64,000 bases of DNA from Diphasiastrum complanatum (lineage: Eukaryota; Streptophyta; Lycopodiopsida; Lycopodiales; Lycopodiaceae): NCBI GenBank assembly GCA_029204225.1, contig CM055104.1, forward strand, positions 51,053,457 through 51,117,456. The letters are read 5' to 3'. A model generated the notes under the pieces. That model saw only the letters and a list, made by a program, of their open reading frames with translations, was not told where the DNA came from and made no database searches. The translations under genes were made by a program, and so were the position numbers. Positions 51,004-63,709 of the stretch are shown here, one piece after another; position 1 is the first letter of the stretch; every line of letters starts with the position of its first letter.

Positions 51004-54000
51004 TTCACTTTCTGCACTGTTAGGGACATGAAATTGCACTTTTTTTCTAGATTTTTGAAGTGGCGGTTGCAAAGGGGTTTTCTATGCAACTAAAGCAGAT
51101 TGTACCATTAGACTTAAGTATAAGATATGATAAAGGAATATTGTCATTATTATCGTTCAAATTGCAACTGTGGTGAGATTGATGTAGGTAGATACATGTT
51201 ACATTTGTAACCTAAGAGGAAATGGCAAACTAAGATAACATTGTGGTATACTACAAAGGCCTTGCTGTAAGGATTGTGTTTTGCAAAACTGTATGCCAAT
51301 AGTTATGGTAAATCATGTTCATGCATGAAAACTCATATTTTGTTATTTGGCCTGTTGCACCACCACTTCACAAGAATTATTACTTGCATATATGACCAAG
51401 GCTTAAAGTACCTATCCTCTAGTATAGCCAGTCTTACAAATTTTAGCACCTCTTTTAGCGTTTACTTTTGCACAAATTACATTCACCAACCTAAACAGAT
51501 TGCCTTTGCAAGGCAAGGCCAAAAAAGTCTAAAAATTTGTGACGTTCTCTTTGAATGTCTATTAGTTTAAACTTTGTGATTCAGCCATGAGTATACTTTT
51601 TCAACATAAATCCTTGGTTTAAAACCTTGATCATGGTGTACTTTTGGACTCCCAAGTAAGAGGGGCCTTACATAAAATATATACAGCAATTTCTGATTCA
51701 AATACTCATTTTTCCCACTTACGTGGTAGGGGCAATACCTAGAGATCATATACAAGTTTTTTTGTTTTTGAACAAGTTCCATGCATATTGAGTACGTAGC
51801 TTAAGATTGGAGCACTCTTGATGTTTTCACAACAGTCTCTTTTTGTCTTCAGGTATCTGTCAACTTTTTTGAAGGGATTTATAATAGTCGGTATTCAATT
51901 TTCCAAGAAAGCTATGATTTAAAAAAATGGACAATTGGTGATTCCAATTGATAGCGATTGATTCCTACCAATGCTAATCTATACACACCAATACTTGTTG
52001 ATAGGCATCAATAGCTATTTATTGTCAAGTAATTAAACCTTTTTGTAGGAATACGTCACCATAAGTGAGAACATCACATTTTGAGCTCTTCATTGCCATA
52101 CATGCCACCACGTTCATTAATTTCACTGTTGTTTGATTTTCAAATCTTGTGCACACTTCTACTGAAACCACTATTCTTTGCTCATGTTGCATGGGTTCAT
52201 CCCCAATCACTAGATTTTCATACATAGGGGTTTCTATTGCATTTGCAACATGCCTTGTGCTTGCTTTGTATCCATTTGGCTTGTTAGGTCTGGTTTGTCT
52301 TTGTGCCACCAAGGCAAATCGGGTGGATTTCGACTCTTCTTGCATCCTCATAACTAATTTTATTTTGTGCAAGCTCTATTGTACGTTGTTGACACTTAAG
52401 AAACAACATTTCCTTGTTATCCAAAACTCAAATAGTGGTAGATATGGAAAATGTGAGGTCCATATAAAACATACTACTAAATGTTTTGTAGGCCAAGCCT
52501 CCAAAATTTATAGGCTTTCCCTCGTGGGCCCTCTTGAGATAGCCAAGCTTTTTAAATGAAACCGTGGCCTCATTGTATATGGCAAACATGATGTTGTTAA
52601 TCCATTGTTCTTCTAGTCGTTTTGGACCTTTACACCCTCTCGTGGATTAAACATAGCTTTGATCATAAAAAATCCCACAAGGAATCAATATTCTTGTCTC
52701 TTATGGTAGATGGATGCATCCTAGTATTGAACATGTGGAGTGCTTGAGCATAAGTTGATAGGATCGTGATATTTGGAAGTAGTTTTTGCCACATCATCTT
52801 CCCCGACAATTAAGTTGACAATAAATTACTCACACCTCTCTTCCAAGAACATAGGGATTGCTAAATATTGCTACAACTATATATCAATGCTAGAAAGTAG
52901 CTTTCTGTTTGAGCTATCAATTTATGGTAGTTTTGTTGGAGGATGAACAAGTGGCCATTAAGCCCATGAATTAGTCTTGCAAAACCTTGTATATTGTGAA
53001 TTGCTAGGTTGGTGGTGGCTAGTGTCCTAGTTGAGCAAGACAAGGTAGTAGACACAAGGGAGGGTCCTTAAGCAAAAACAATGTTGATTCATAGGGGCAT
53101 GAAATACAACAAGGAGATTAGAGTTGCCATGCAAGGAAGCCTCCTAGTCAACAAAGATACACAAAAAACAAGATATAGATCATGTACATGACCCACCAAT
53201 AGACTAAGAAGAAATCACAAACTTCAACCTCACACAATCATATCCATATCAGCTATCAACATCCATGTTACAACCTCGTAATCAATCCTCTAATAGCACT
53301 ACAAAATATGAAGGGATATTGAGTAAATGAAGAGCCTTCATAGTAAGAGATACAACTATTAAAGCCAAATGCAAAACAATCTAAGAAAAATAAGTAGGGG
53401 AAGCAGCTAGCACAACAAATGTAGTATTTTGAATCAGTTCACCAACAAACTTAATAACCTTAAATAGTTGCGCAAACAAGATTGAAGCATGACATCAAGA
53501 CCAGGGATGAATAGGCCTTGGAAGAGAAGAAGAAACTTGGATACAACAAAGAAATTATGAAGGGGCATTTTCAACAATAGAAGGATAAATTTCTCAACTG
53601 GTAGGCCCAAGAAGCTAAACAAATTTAAATTCTAAAGGAAATATTTGGGCACCATTAAAAAAATGCCAAGGTTCTGAAAGGAGAGTGAGATCAAAAACAA
53701 AAACAAACTAATAAGGAGAGAGGCTAACAAAATTGAGAAAAATGAGGTTTTTACCAACTACAAATGCACGTTGGACTTCTTCAAAAGGTGACGCCACATG
53801 TGTAGAAAAGAGGAGAGGAGGGTTGTACATATCATGCATTGTACTCATGTTTTTGATATCTAATCAGAGTGCATCGTTCCACTACTATTCTATTCTATTG
53901 TGCATTGTATTACTCGATTCATCTTGAACTCTCTTCTTGCTGGTAACTACCGCACTTTCAATCCATTAACCACCTGCTCCACTTCCGCTGCATCACGCAT

Positions 54001-54017
54001 TTCCACCAAATTTCTAC
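51004..54017. other. 3' flank of the ZCCHC17-like gene and intergenic sequence
   Basis: The first few hundred bases should contain the 3' UTR (AATAAA-like signals were not settled). A minus-strand frame at 52025-52372 (MHKIKLVMRMQEESKSTRFA) and text upstream of it look like decayed coding sequence, but no domain is recognised. 53850-54017 may be copia LTR sequence ahead of the primer site. Confidence 0.45.
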
Positions 54018-54329
54018 ATAATATCAGAGTGGGTGGCTCAATAATCTGCATATTCAGTCTCGTTTCTACTGAGACCTCATATCAGCAAGTGCGCAGCCAA
54101 TAGTATTCTGCTATTGTTGTTTCTGATTCTACTTCTAGTTCCTCTCTAATTGACAAACTCGATGGAGAGAACTACCATATCTAGAAGTTCAAGATGAGAG
54201 TTGTCCTACTAGCCAAGGAACTGTGGGACATAGTTGATGGTACCAAAATCAAGCCAAAGGCTGATGCAGCTAGCATCACCAAATGGAGACAAAGATATGG
54301 CAAGGCATTTGACTTAATCACACTGTTTT

Positions 54330-55018
54330 TTATTTTCTGACTTTTATTGATGACTTTTCTAGGAGAACTGCTACTTGGTTTTTGAAGAATAAATCCGATA
54401 CTTTCAGATTCTTCAAGCAGTTCAAGGCATCTGCAGAAAATCAAACTTAGAGAACAATCAAAGCTATACGTTCTGATAGAGGGAAAGAATACATCTCCAC
54501 CGAGTTCAAGAAATTCTGTAGGGCCTATGCAACACACCACTAGCTACTCCCCTCAGTCCAATGGAGTAGCAGAACGGAAGGATCGGACACTTATTGAGAG
54601 TGCCAAAAGCATGATGGCCTATGCTTCTCTTCCAAAATGATTTTGGACAAAAGTTGTCACCATAGCTACCTGCCTGCAAAATCGATCCATCACCAAAGCC
54701 CTGAATGGCAAGACACCCTATGAGGTGTGGACTGGATCGAAGCCATCACTCAAACATATTCGAGTGTTTGGATGCATTGCCTATGCTCAGATCCCTGAAG
54801 ATCTAAGAAAGAAGTTGGATGACAAAAGCAAAAAATTGATTTTCATAAGCTTGATGTTTAGGATTTGGTGGGGGGGCCGAGGCTTGAGGAGGAGCAACTT
54901 CAAGCACCTACACCAAGAAGATCCACTAGAGAAAGATCTAAGCCAAGAAGGCTCACTTATGATGAGGGAGGAAGGCAAGTGGAAGGTGAGACTTCCTATC
55001 ATGCATTCTTCATATTAG
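54330..55018 (+). pseudogene. Copia integrase remnant
   Basis: Frames change repeatedly. Visible are DDFSRRTATWFLKNKSD-like text in 54345-54400, SPQSNGVAERKDRTLIESAK (54550-54610, including the catalytic Glu), then WTGSKPSLKHIRVFGCIAYA and IPEDLRKKLDDKSKKLIF (54728-54845). A large deletion after that joins to the linker (LEEEQLQAPTPRRSTRERSK, 54880-54940). Confidence 0.85.
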
Positions 55019-55049
55019 ATGAAGAGCCTCATGTTATCACAATTGGAAG

Positions 55050-56266
55050 ATGTTTCAACTTGTTGTTTCTAATGCCTTCCTCAACGGTTACCTTGAGGAG
55101 GAGATCTACATGGAGCAACCACCTGTATTTGTGAAAGTTGGTAAAGAAGCAAAAGTTTTCCTTTTGTTCAAAAGTCTCTATGGACTAAAACAAGCACCAA
55201 GGTCTTGGTATGCAAGGATCAACTCTTAACTCGTATCACTCGGATTTCATCTTAGTGAATATGACCCTTCATTGTACATTAAGTTTGTAAATAACTTTGT
55301 AGTTATTCTTCTCATCTATGTAGATGATATCATTCTTAGTGGAAATAATGAGGAGCTAGTTGAAGAAACTAAGTGTGCACTTGGTAATGAATTTAAGATG
55401 CAAGATCTAGGAGTTCTTCACAACATTTTAGGCCTAGAAATTGACTTTTGGAAAGATCATGCTTTCATAAGTCAAAGCAGATATGATCTTTCCATGCTTA
55501 AAAAATTCCAAATGGAAAACTATAAAGGCGTAGATACTCCAATGGATCACATTGTAAGAGTTCCTATAAAAGAGGATGAAAGATCCTTCGAGGACATCAC
55601 TCTTTATAGGAGTCTTATTGGCCCTCTTATTTGGTTAACTATGACTAGGCCTGATCTAAGTTTTTGTATGCACAAATTAAGCCAATTCATGCAGGATCCA
55701 AAGATACATCATTGGAAGTTGGCAAAGAGAATCTTGAGATATGCATCTTCTACCTTAGACTATGGATTGATCTATAAAGGAGAAGATCTAACTTTGGTTG
55801 CATTTTCAGACTTGGATTTTGTAGGCGACATAGTGGATAGAAAATCCACAAGTGTAATTTTTATTGGAGGGAATCTAGGCTATCAAAGAAGCAAGCAACT
55901 ATATCCTTGTCATCTTGTGAAGCTGAGTACAAAGCTCTTACGACCACAACTAAGGAAGTTTTAAGGATCAAAAGGCTACTCATGGAGCTAAAGTGTTATG
56001 GAGATGAAGACCTTCCAATTATCAAGAATGATAACATCTCGGCTCAGGCTCTTGCAAACAATCATGTATTCCATGCAAGGAGCAAACACATCAAGGTAGC
56101 TCATCACTTTGTAAGAGAGAAAGTAATTGGGAGAGAGATCTTATTGGAACATGTTGGATCTTCAAGTTGTGTTGCAGATCTTCTCACCAAGCCATTGCTC
56201 AAGAATGTATTTGTCAAGATGAGATCTAATTTTGGGTTAATCTCAAAGTCCATGGTGAATAGGTAG
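55050..56266 (+). pseudogene. Copia RT and RNase H, one frameshift
   Basis: RT: AFLNGYLEEEIYMEQPPVF (55075-55132, in shifted frames), FKSLYGLKQAPRSWYARI (55170-55226), then an open frame 55272-55964 with the catalytic YVDDIILSGNN, KFQMENYKGVDTPMDH and RPDLSFCMHKLSQFMQDP. RNase H: DFVGDIVDRKSTS, a one-base shift near 55890, then SSCEAEYKALTTTTKE, NDNISAQALANNHVFHARSK and VADLLTKPLLKN to the stop at 56266. It is clearly related to the copia Pol end at 3-836 but not identical. The YVDD box is intact. Confidence 0.93.
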
Positions 56267-56281
56267 ATATATTTTAAGGAG

Positions 56282-56630
56282 TGTTGTGAAAAATGGTAAA
56301 ACATATCTTCCTATGTTGAATTTGGGGGCTATGCTCACCTTATTTCTTGTAAATAATTTATTGTACATAGAGGTATGTGAATTGAGCACATAACCTTCTA
56401 GAATAGGTTGAGTTTGAGTTAGGTAGATTCATTTATGATGTCGTGCAAAAGATTAGATGACATGCAATATTAGTTAGGAAGCATGCAAACAACATGCAAT
56501 CAGTGCATGCAACATGCAAGGCAGATTATGATCTACACATGTCTAGGTAGCTTAGGGAGCTGACATGCATCCATGCGATATTCATGCATGCAGTTAAACA
56601 TGTGGATCTATGATAGATGAGTTAACTCCA
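56282..56630 (+). repeat. Start of copia 3' LTR, with CATGCA-rich stretch
   Basis: The LTR begins TGTTGTGAAAAATGG directly after the polypurine tract. Its right end is not visible; a gypsy gag fragment begins at 56633. Eight CATGCA hexamers lie in 56461-56592. Confidence 0.55.
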
Positions 56631-56632
56631 AA

Positions 56633-57142
56633 ATGCTAAAGGATGTGGCCGAAAAGACCTTCCCTATCCATGGAAGTATATGGTGCCCTGTGTGTGCTCA
56701 ACGCCATACTGCCAACGTGTGCCCACATGCAAGAATGTACTATCAGCAGGCACCACGACTGCTGTACCATCCGTACAGACCACCTGGACCTACGAATTAT
56801 GCACCGAACTACACTGCCAATGCATCCACGCAGAGGCCAGGACAATACCAACCAAGGCCAATAGGCCCAGTTTTTCATCAACCTCGATCCTTTGGTTCTA
56901 TGAACCATCCTACACCACTTTTACATTCTGAACCAGAGTCTTCTTATCCAAGGCCGATCGCTCCCCATCCAATACAACAGTCTTTTGTAGAGAGTCAGCA
57001 TATTGCTACATCGTCTATCACACAAGTTGATTCCGACTACATAGACCCAACGATGTATTGTATAGAAGATACCAATGAGCCTGCTCATCAAGTTAGATAC
57101 CATTTGCACCTTATTAAAATTAGTAGTCTTAGATGTGTCTAG
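56633..57142 (+). pseudogene. Gypsy gag zinc-knuckle fragment
   Basis: Open for 169 codons. An N-terminal Cys/His motif, WCPVCAQRHTANVCPHA, matches the first knuckle of gypsy B gag (WCSICTGNHIANECP). A Pro/Gln/Tyr-rich stretch follows (YHPYRPPGPTNYAPNYTANA, QPRPIGPVFHQP), as in the linker to protease. No capsid, protease or Pol part is adjacent, so this is a truncated fragment in plus orientation. Confidence 0.75.
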
Positions 57143-58216
57143 GCTCGTCTAGTCTTACTGATTCTTTTGTCATCCACGGATACATAGTTGCTTCTGATCC
57201 AAATACAGCTACATCCTATCTAGCAATTACGTAAGGTCTATCTTAAACATCATTCATAGATAAGACCGAGAATGAACCACCTCAGATCTGTGTCTTCATT
57301 AAGTCTCTATGACCAAGCAATTGATATCATACCCTGGAGCCAAGTTTTGAGCTACCGCCTGATGAATCATGAGTTTTGTGTCTAGATGGTAACCTGTATG
57401 TTTTATTTGAGTGAAAGTAATCTAAGACATAATTGTCTTATTGCATGCTACGTGAATGTTATACGTTATCACTTGTTTTTCTTTTGTAACACTGTAACTA
57501 TGGCCTTTTGCCAAATTCGATACTAGATTGCAAGAGTTTGGTCTAAGAGTGTCATGCAAATCCTTCTACAGAGTTATCTGCTACAATTTTTCATTTTTTC
57601 TCTTATTTCAAGTTTTGTCCTGTCAACTATGTCATTTGTTGCTACCTGTTTGTTTGTTCTATTGTTGTATGGTTTAGTGTGTTTTTCTTTTGCAGCAGCA
57701 CTATAGGTGATATTTCATCAGCAATTTTATTCTACCTCTACAATTGCAGTATCACACGAATTTTCATTGGGATATATCTATACATCTTTACCAATGATTT
57801 CAACAACTTTCAATATGAACAAAAAGAGCAGTCAAGGACTTCAACAACAAATGCTCAGTTTGGCAACAAAACGAGCATCTTATCATATTGCAACCATGAT
57901 CTAGCAAAAGATCCATCTTCCCACCAAGATGGAATATCCGCGACAACACCAACACTGCCATTCGCAATACGCAGTTGGTTTTACGTAAGCGCTACAATAT
58001 CCACGCTTTTCCAATTGCCTCACCATGGCCATTAAATCATCAATAAAGTGGTAACTTGTACCCGTGAAGGGCTCTCAAGTCACATCAAGGGCAAAATCTA
58101 TGTGCAAATCGATGCAGACAACCAACTACACTGACTTTGACTCCTCCAACACCATAAGGAGCGGGGTCTTAACATTGCACTTGGCGTGGGACCGCCAAGT
58201 TCTTAACGGAGGGGAT
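57143..58216 (+). other. Interval between gypsy gag fragment and LTR
   Basis: Short open frames such as 57679-58035 have no recognised domain. The last part (58130-58215) reads like the 3' end of an LTR element internal region, with AACGGAGGGGA just before 58217 as a possible polypurine tract. Confidence 0.4.
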
Positions 58217-58790
58217 TATGTAGGCTAATATTCCAAGGAATATTCTAGCCATCCTGCGGAACATCTTCAAAAATACAAGTAGGATAGGATTTAAACGTAG
58301 AACTTGCCCAGCAAGTTTAGGCTTTTACGGTATCCATATTGGCTTAAGTTATTTAGTTCTAAGTTTAAATTGCCATGGGCACTGCACATATTCCAAGGAA
58401 TATTCTAGCCATCTTGCGGAACATCTTCAAAAATACAAGCGGGATAGGATTTAAACATAAAACTTGCCCAGCAAGTTTAGGCTTTTACGGTATCCGTACT
58501 GGCTTAAGTTATTTAGGTTTAAGTTTAAATTGCCATGGGCACTACACATAGATATGTAATTTCAAGTTAAGTAAAAGTTAGTCACAAAGGCCTATTGGGG
58601 GTTTGTCCCATGGCACCAGTGTGATTCAAAGTTAAGTTAATCTATGTGGCTTACTTGTCCCATAGTGCATTTCTGTAAGTGACCACCACTCCAAGTATAA
58701 ATAGGAGTGGAAGAGTCCATTTTCGGGAAGAACCTCATTTGCAATACATGCCTATCTTTCTCTCTGAGTGTTCTTCCTTGTGTTGTTTCA
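58217..58790 (+). repeat. Probable gypsy LTR with internal 160-bp duplication
   Basis: Starts TGTAGGCTAATATTCC after a purine tract. A TATA box TATAAATA is at 58696-58703. A possible right end is TACTTCACA near 58810. Copies of the 160-bp unit at 58229-58388 and 58389-58548 share ATTCCAAGGAATATTCTAGC and TGCCATGGGCACT. Confidence 0.5.
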
Positions 58791-58810
58791 TGTACTGTGT
58801 TACTTCACAT

Positions 58811-59400
58811 GGTATTGTATATTATTCATCTGGCAACAGGCTAAGTTAATCTAGGCCCTCCATTCTCTAGTAGGGTAAGCCTTAGAGGATGAGATTTAGT
58901 TTAGGGTTTTATCATTTAGGTTAAGCCGTCATTTGTAGTTGTTAAGGAGAGAAAAGAGAGAAGAGTGGATCTTACCCTCAGGATACTCACCCTATGCTCA
59001 TAATGCTCTTCCCATCCTCTTGCTCAAGCTAGTTGGAGAAGCCATAGCATAGACTAGTCGGGAGACTGCCATAGTCATGCTAGATGGAGCCATAGCCGAC
59101 GAAGGATGCTGAATCCAACACGTATAAAAGAAACTGACAAACTCAAGCTTGATAGAGCACCCTCTCTATAGTGGGCAGATCTCCAATCTCTCTTCACACC
59201 GTATTGTAGAGAAACCTTCATCGAGAACAGGTGATATATAGCGGTCCAAGAGGAAGCTTTGTAGAAGAACCCTTCTGACCAATTTTGGTGGGAAATTTTT
59301 GAATAGTGCAATAAATGCTTTGGTTGGAAAAGGCTTAGGACCTTAAGATTAGGAGTCTTTTTTTGTGATTTGATCAGGGAAGGTGCCTTAGACTAAAGAA
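58811..59400. other. Interval without recognised gene
   Basis: A minus-strand frame at 59075-59311 shows no domain. No repeat of note before the GA tract. Confidence 0.4.
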
Positions 59401-59407
59401 GAGTCCA

Positions 59408-59738
<331 letters not shown>

Positions 59739-59754
59739 GTACAGTGGGGAACGT

Positions 59755-60060
59755 AACAACTCGATCAAGGTAGCTTTGAGAGTAAGACCTCGATCAAGGT
59801 AACTACAACTATAAATCTCATGACCTCAATCGTGATACATTTGTATGAGTCAATCAAGGTGTTTGCAGTATGATTAGAGAAAAAAGACCTTGTTCGACAT
59901 ACATCTCCATTCATATTCTAAGTCAAATTCAAAACATTTCAAAAACTAGAAATCCAATTACTTAAAAGTCAAAAAACCTTGTTCGATATATACATGTGTG
60001 AATGTCCTCAAATTTGATGCACTTGACAAAAGACCTTGAGCGAGGTGTATGCAACACATC
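59755..60060. repeat. Spaced degenerate repeats (GACCTCGATCAAGGTA type)
   Basis: Variants such as CGATCAAGGTAG (59762), ACCTCGATCAAGGTAA (59788), AGTCAATCAAGGTG (59848), AGACCTTGTTCGACATA (59885), ACCTTGTTCGATATA (59976) and AGACCTTGAGCGAGGTG (60032) recur at irregular spacing of 30-90 bases. Confidence 0.5.
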
Positions 60061-62940
60061 ATGGTCCAAAACATGACGTCGTGAACTCGATTGAGCTCGT
60101 TTAAGAGAAAACATCTTCAACAAGACTTAAAGAGAAAGAGAGATGGTGCTCTTTGACAATTTTATGCAGAAAACTAATGCCCATTCTTTGACAGTCATAG
60201 TTTTTCACAAAAAGCAAGCCTTGCATCATTTTGACAGTCAACGACATGTTTTTGACCAATTTTCATTTTGGACATAGGTGACACCACAAATCTCAACATT
60301 ATGAAATTAGTAGTATTTTTTGTTGAAAAGTTTCAAAAACTTTGTGAAATAGTGTAGTGAAATAGTGTCCAACTAGTAGACAAGGACAAAAGCAAAGTTG
60401 AAATTGCCTGTAATCCTTGCCCTATCATAATGAGAAAAAAGAGACCTTTACTTAGAGCATGTAAATCATAATTTTTTCCAATATTCGTGTAAGAAACTGT
60501 TTACCTGGTTGTGTGTTTTTGATGTAGAATACATAATTTTCATCCAAAAGATTTGTCATGTACATAGGGTATGGGCATCATCTACATATAGTCCAATGCC
60601 TGGCTAGAAAAAATTGTTGTCTATCTCATTTTGGGACAATTTGATGTATATCGTAGAGTTGAAACCTCAATATGTCTCAAATAATAAAATATACTTGTAA
60701 GATATTACTTGAGCAAATGAATATGAACATGGAATTGGCATTAATCTTTGTTTGACCTCTCTTTAGCACGGTATGACTTACATTAGCTCTATAAACAAGT
60801 CCTTTTCAAAATAGTCTTCATTACAAAACAAGATTAGTTGAATTGGTCAAATTTCTTTCCCTCACATCCATACAATATTCAAAATATTTCACCTTATCTA
60901 ACATGTGAAGACATAAGAAATAGAAACTTTGCCCTTGTACTATTACAAACTCATCAAGCATGCTAGCATGACTAGCCCTTTCTAATGTGGAAACAAAAAG
61001 AGCATTCATCTCCTTTGTACCTCAAACCAATCTTTCTAAAAGTGTGCATGTACCATTGCATCAATATGGTTTAGGAGTTTTTCAAGAAGTCATCACACAA
61101 CTTTGAGATGGCGTATCAACTACATGCTACTTTATCACTTAAAGCATATAGATAAGTGTTCGATGTATTCAATGCATATTGAAGAGGCATTGTGAAAATA
61201 TATACATCACACCTTTATTGTGCAACATTCTTTTGGTAGAACAAAAGAATTCGTGTGTTTTACTACCAATTTATTATCCATTGTTATAAATAATAGTCTG
61301 ATTTCCCTATGTTAATTATATAAACGCATGCATGTGCATGCGCACATGTGCATGCATGTATTGAGCCATGTGTCGAGTCCCAAGTTCCCCAAGATGCATT
61401 AGCTAGTGTTCACAAGAAATTTGTCACAATTCTCTCTCAATTTTCATTCATGCTCAATGTGGAGGTATTTTTAAAGTGATGATTGTTTCAAGTATTACAT
61501 TACAACTCAAGATTAGTCAAAATGTTACTTTCCATAACTCCCCTTGAGACTAAAAACTTAGTGATCTCAATAGTTTTGCTTCTGTCAAGTTTTTTTTATG
61601 GTTGATTAAAGAGAGCTATCCTGAAAAACAGGAGACATGTTCACTTTTTACTCAGCAAGACTCATAAATGTCCACTAGCAGACTCTATTCTCCCAAGGAG
61701 TTACTAGGTATCCTTGATTCATATTCAACTGACTCGAGCATCACAAAAACCTTCTTGGATTAACCAGCAGCTACCTGGATTATGACATCGATAAACATCA
61801 TTATCTCTATGAACAAGTTCTATGTATGATTTGCCAAGCATACCGACAATGTCCAAAGTACAAGTGCTTCCAATTCTATTTATTGGTACTGCTTGTAAAA
61901 AAAGATGACTCCTAACACATTAGTAAAATGTCGTGAAGCCCCTAATGCATGTAGTGAACATGAAGAATGTTTTATTGCAAGTAATAATTATTTATAATCT
62001 CATATTCTCTTTCTATCACTTTACTTTCTAGCTCTTCTAACTATAAGAAACCTTCATACTACTGTTCTGTTATGTTAAGAGCTTCAAAATTGCACTTCGA
62101 ACATAATATGCACACCTGTGCCAGTTAAACATAGAAGACTATTGCCCTGGCCACCTCATCGAGAAAACTGTAGTTAATAGTTAATTTTAACTTCGAGATA
62201 CAAACTCCACTTCAGCCAGTAGTTTCATAAGAATCTAGCTACCAAAAAGGCCACAGTTGAGGTAAAACAATTTTAGTGCACGAGTTGGACTGAAGTCATG
62301 AAAAAAGACCTCACAAGAATATTGCGCTTCTGAGTTACCATGAACACCAAACACCAACAGTTCATTTGACTTGAACATGCAACAAGAATATGATTGTATG
62401 TGTCCATAGAAAAAGAATCAACCATCTGAAATAGTTCAAGATTTCAAAAGACTTATAGCAAAGAACAACTACTATCATACATAAAAATGTTTACATGAAT
62501 TCAATAGGAATCCACTCATTCTCTCATGTATACCTTTCCTATAGCTGAACCAGACCTGATCATACCCTGTGCTGGCACTTACGGATAAGCCGCAATCTAC
62601 TATTATTCAATTAGTACAATAATGGTCTTAAACAACTTGGAATAGATTTGTGAGTATCTGGGTCAAGCTTCAACTTGTAATTGTGCAACCTTTCTCATGA
62701 GCAAGCTTGCAATCAGCTGAAAAGGCTAGCATTGGAATTAACCTTGTCTGATTACACAAGTGAAACTTTCAACAGTTTCTGAAAGGCATAATAAGCTGCA
62801 GCAAAAGGTACTATTAACTCCTCGCTAGCTTTATCAAGGATACAAGAGGATGATAATGGAAGGCATGGCATTGCAAGCCTTCTGGAAAAAATAAAAACTT
62901 ACTATTGCATTACTTTTGAGAAATATACAAGTCTTATTCC
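60061..62940. other. Intergenic interval, no recognised gene
   Basis: AT-rich sequence with only short frames; a minus-strand frame at 60821-61009 has no domain. 61324-61361 is a perfect 38-base alternating purine/pyrimidine run. The right end (about 62500-62940) should include the 3' UTR of the CTL-like gene. Confidence 0.45.
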
Positions 62941-63709
62941 TTAGATTGATGGCTGACGAATGGCAAGGGAAGCGTTGTAGTTCGGAGACAATGGCAGAAG
63001 GACGTAAACATCATGGACTTGTGATTTTGAGACTGTGCCTTGATCTTTGTCCATGGAATAGCAGATATAGACCGTGTCAATAACTGCATTCAAAACACCA
63101 ATCAAGAGCACCAAAACAAAAAGTACCAATACCCATGCGATCAAGGACACTGTATATGACTGTGTGCCAATGTTTGCAAATGCATGCAACAGTGCAAATA
63201 CCTGCAAGTGTCAGTTCCACAATTAGCATACATATATCTCATGCATCTTAACCTTCAACCCCTCAAAAGAGACCTTAAGGGTCCCAAAATACATGAACCA
63301 TCATGCAGCGTTGTAGTAATGTATGAAAACTGGAAGGTAGACTAGAAGCTGTAAACTTACCACAACTGCATATACAGCAGACACAACAAATACGATGGCA
63401 CTCAGTAATCGAGAAGAAATGATCTCCACAACAACAGGAGATAAGAGGTTACGCCTCAACAGATTGTAGGTCATAACAGCTGAGGCACAGTAACCTTCAC
63501 CAGTGATCGATGCGAAGTTCAGAGTAAACTTGGTCAAAAACTCGATGCCCTGCAGTACACACTCTAAACAGCAACGAAGTAGACCAATAACAACACCTTG
63601 CTGCATTCTATTATTCTGGACACTATCAACAGCCCATCGTATCAAGCGGACAAAAGCGAATACCAGGCCTGATAAACAACATGTACCAAAGGAAGACCCA
63701 AAAGCATGC
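62941..63709 (-). CDS. Choline-transporter-like (CTL/SLC44-type) protein, last two exons
   Basis: Exons on the minus strand: 63709-63361 and 63201-62941, with tatgcag/GC at the left border of the first, GTTGTG/gtaagttt as donor and acttgcag/GTATTT as acceptor. Exon text: HAFGSSFGTCCLSGLVFAFV, RLIRWAVDSVQNNRMQQGVV, EFLTKFTLNFASITGEGYCA, YNLLRRNLLSPVVVEIISSR, then ITYNVIDTVYICY-like NAVIDTVYICYSMDKDQGTV, ending RQPSI-stop at 62941. The LTKF, AITGEGYC and DTVYICY stretches are hallmarks of the CTL family C-terminus, with several membrane segments. The protein is a multi-pass membrane transporter-like protein linked to choline uptake in animals and to vesicle/plasmodesmata biology in plants. The 5' exons lie beyond the right edge. 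Confidence 0.92.

Larger units (their letters stand above)
54018..56281 (+). mobile_element. Degraded Ty1/copia element (gag scrap, integrase, RT, RNase H)
   Basis: A weak primer-site match (TAATATCAGAGTGGG, 54018-54032) is followed by gag text (IDKLDGENYHI, stop, KFKMRVVLLAKELWDIVDGT at 54120-54330), then directly by integrase text, RT and RNase H, ending at a polypurine-like TTTTAAGGAG and the TGTTGTGAAAA start of an LTR at 56282. Most of gag, all of protease and the first half of integrase are deleted. Confidence 0.88.

Noticed and set aside
52025-52372. Possible host gene on the minus strand
   Set aside because: No domain recognised, neighbouring segments are broken by stops, and no splice structure could be supported.
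57679-58035. 118-codon plus-strand frame
   Set aside because: No domain, and the region seems to be non-coding 3' sequence of an LTR element.
60821-61009. Short minus-strand frame with protein-like text
   Set aside because: Only 62 codons, no recognised family and no supporting context.
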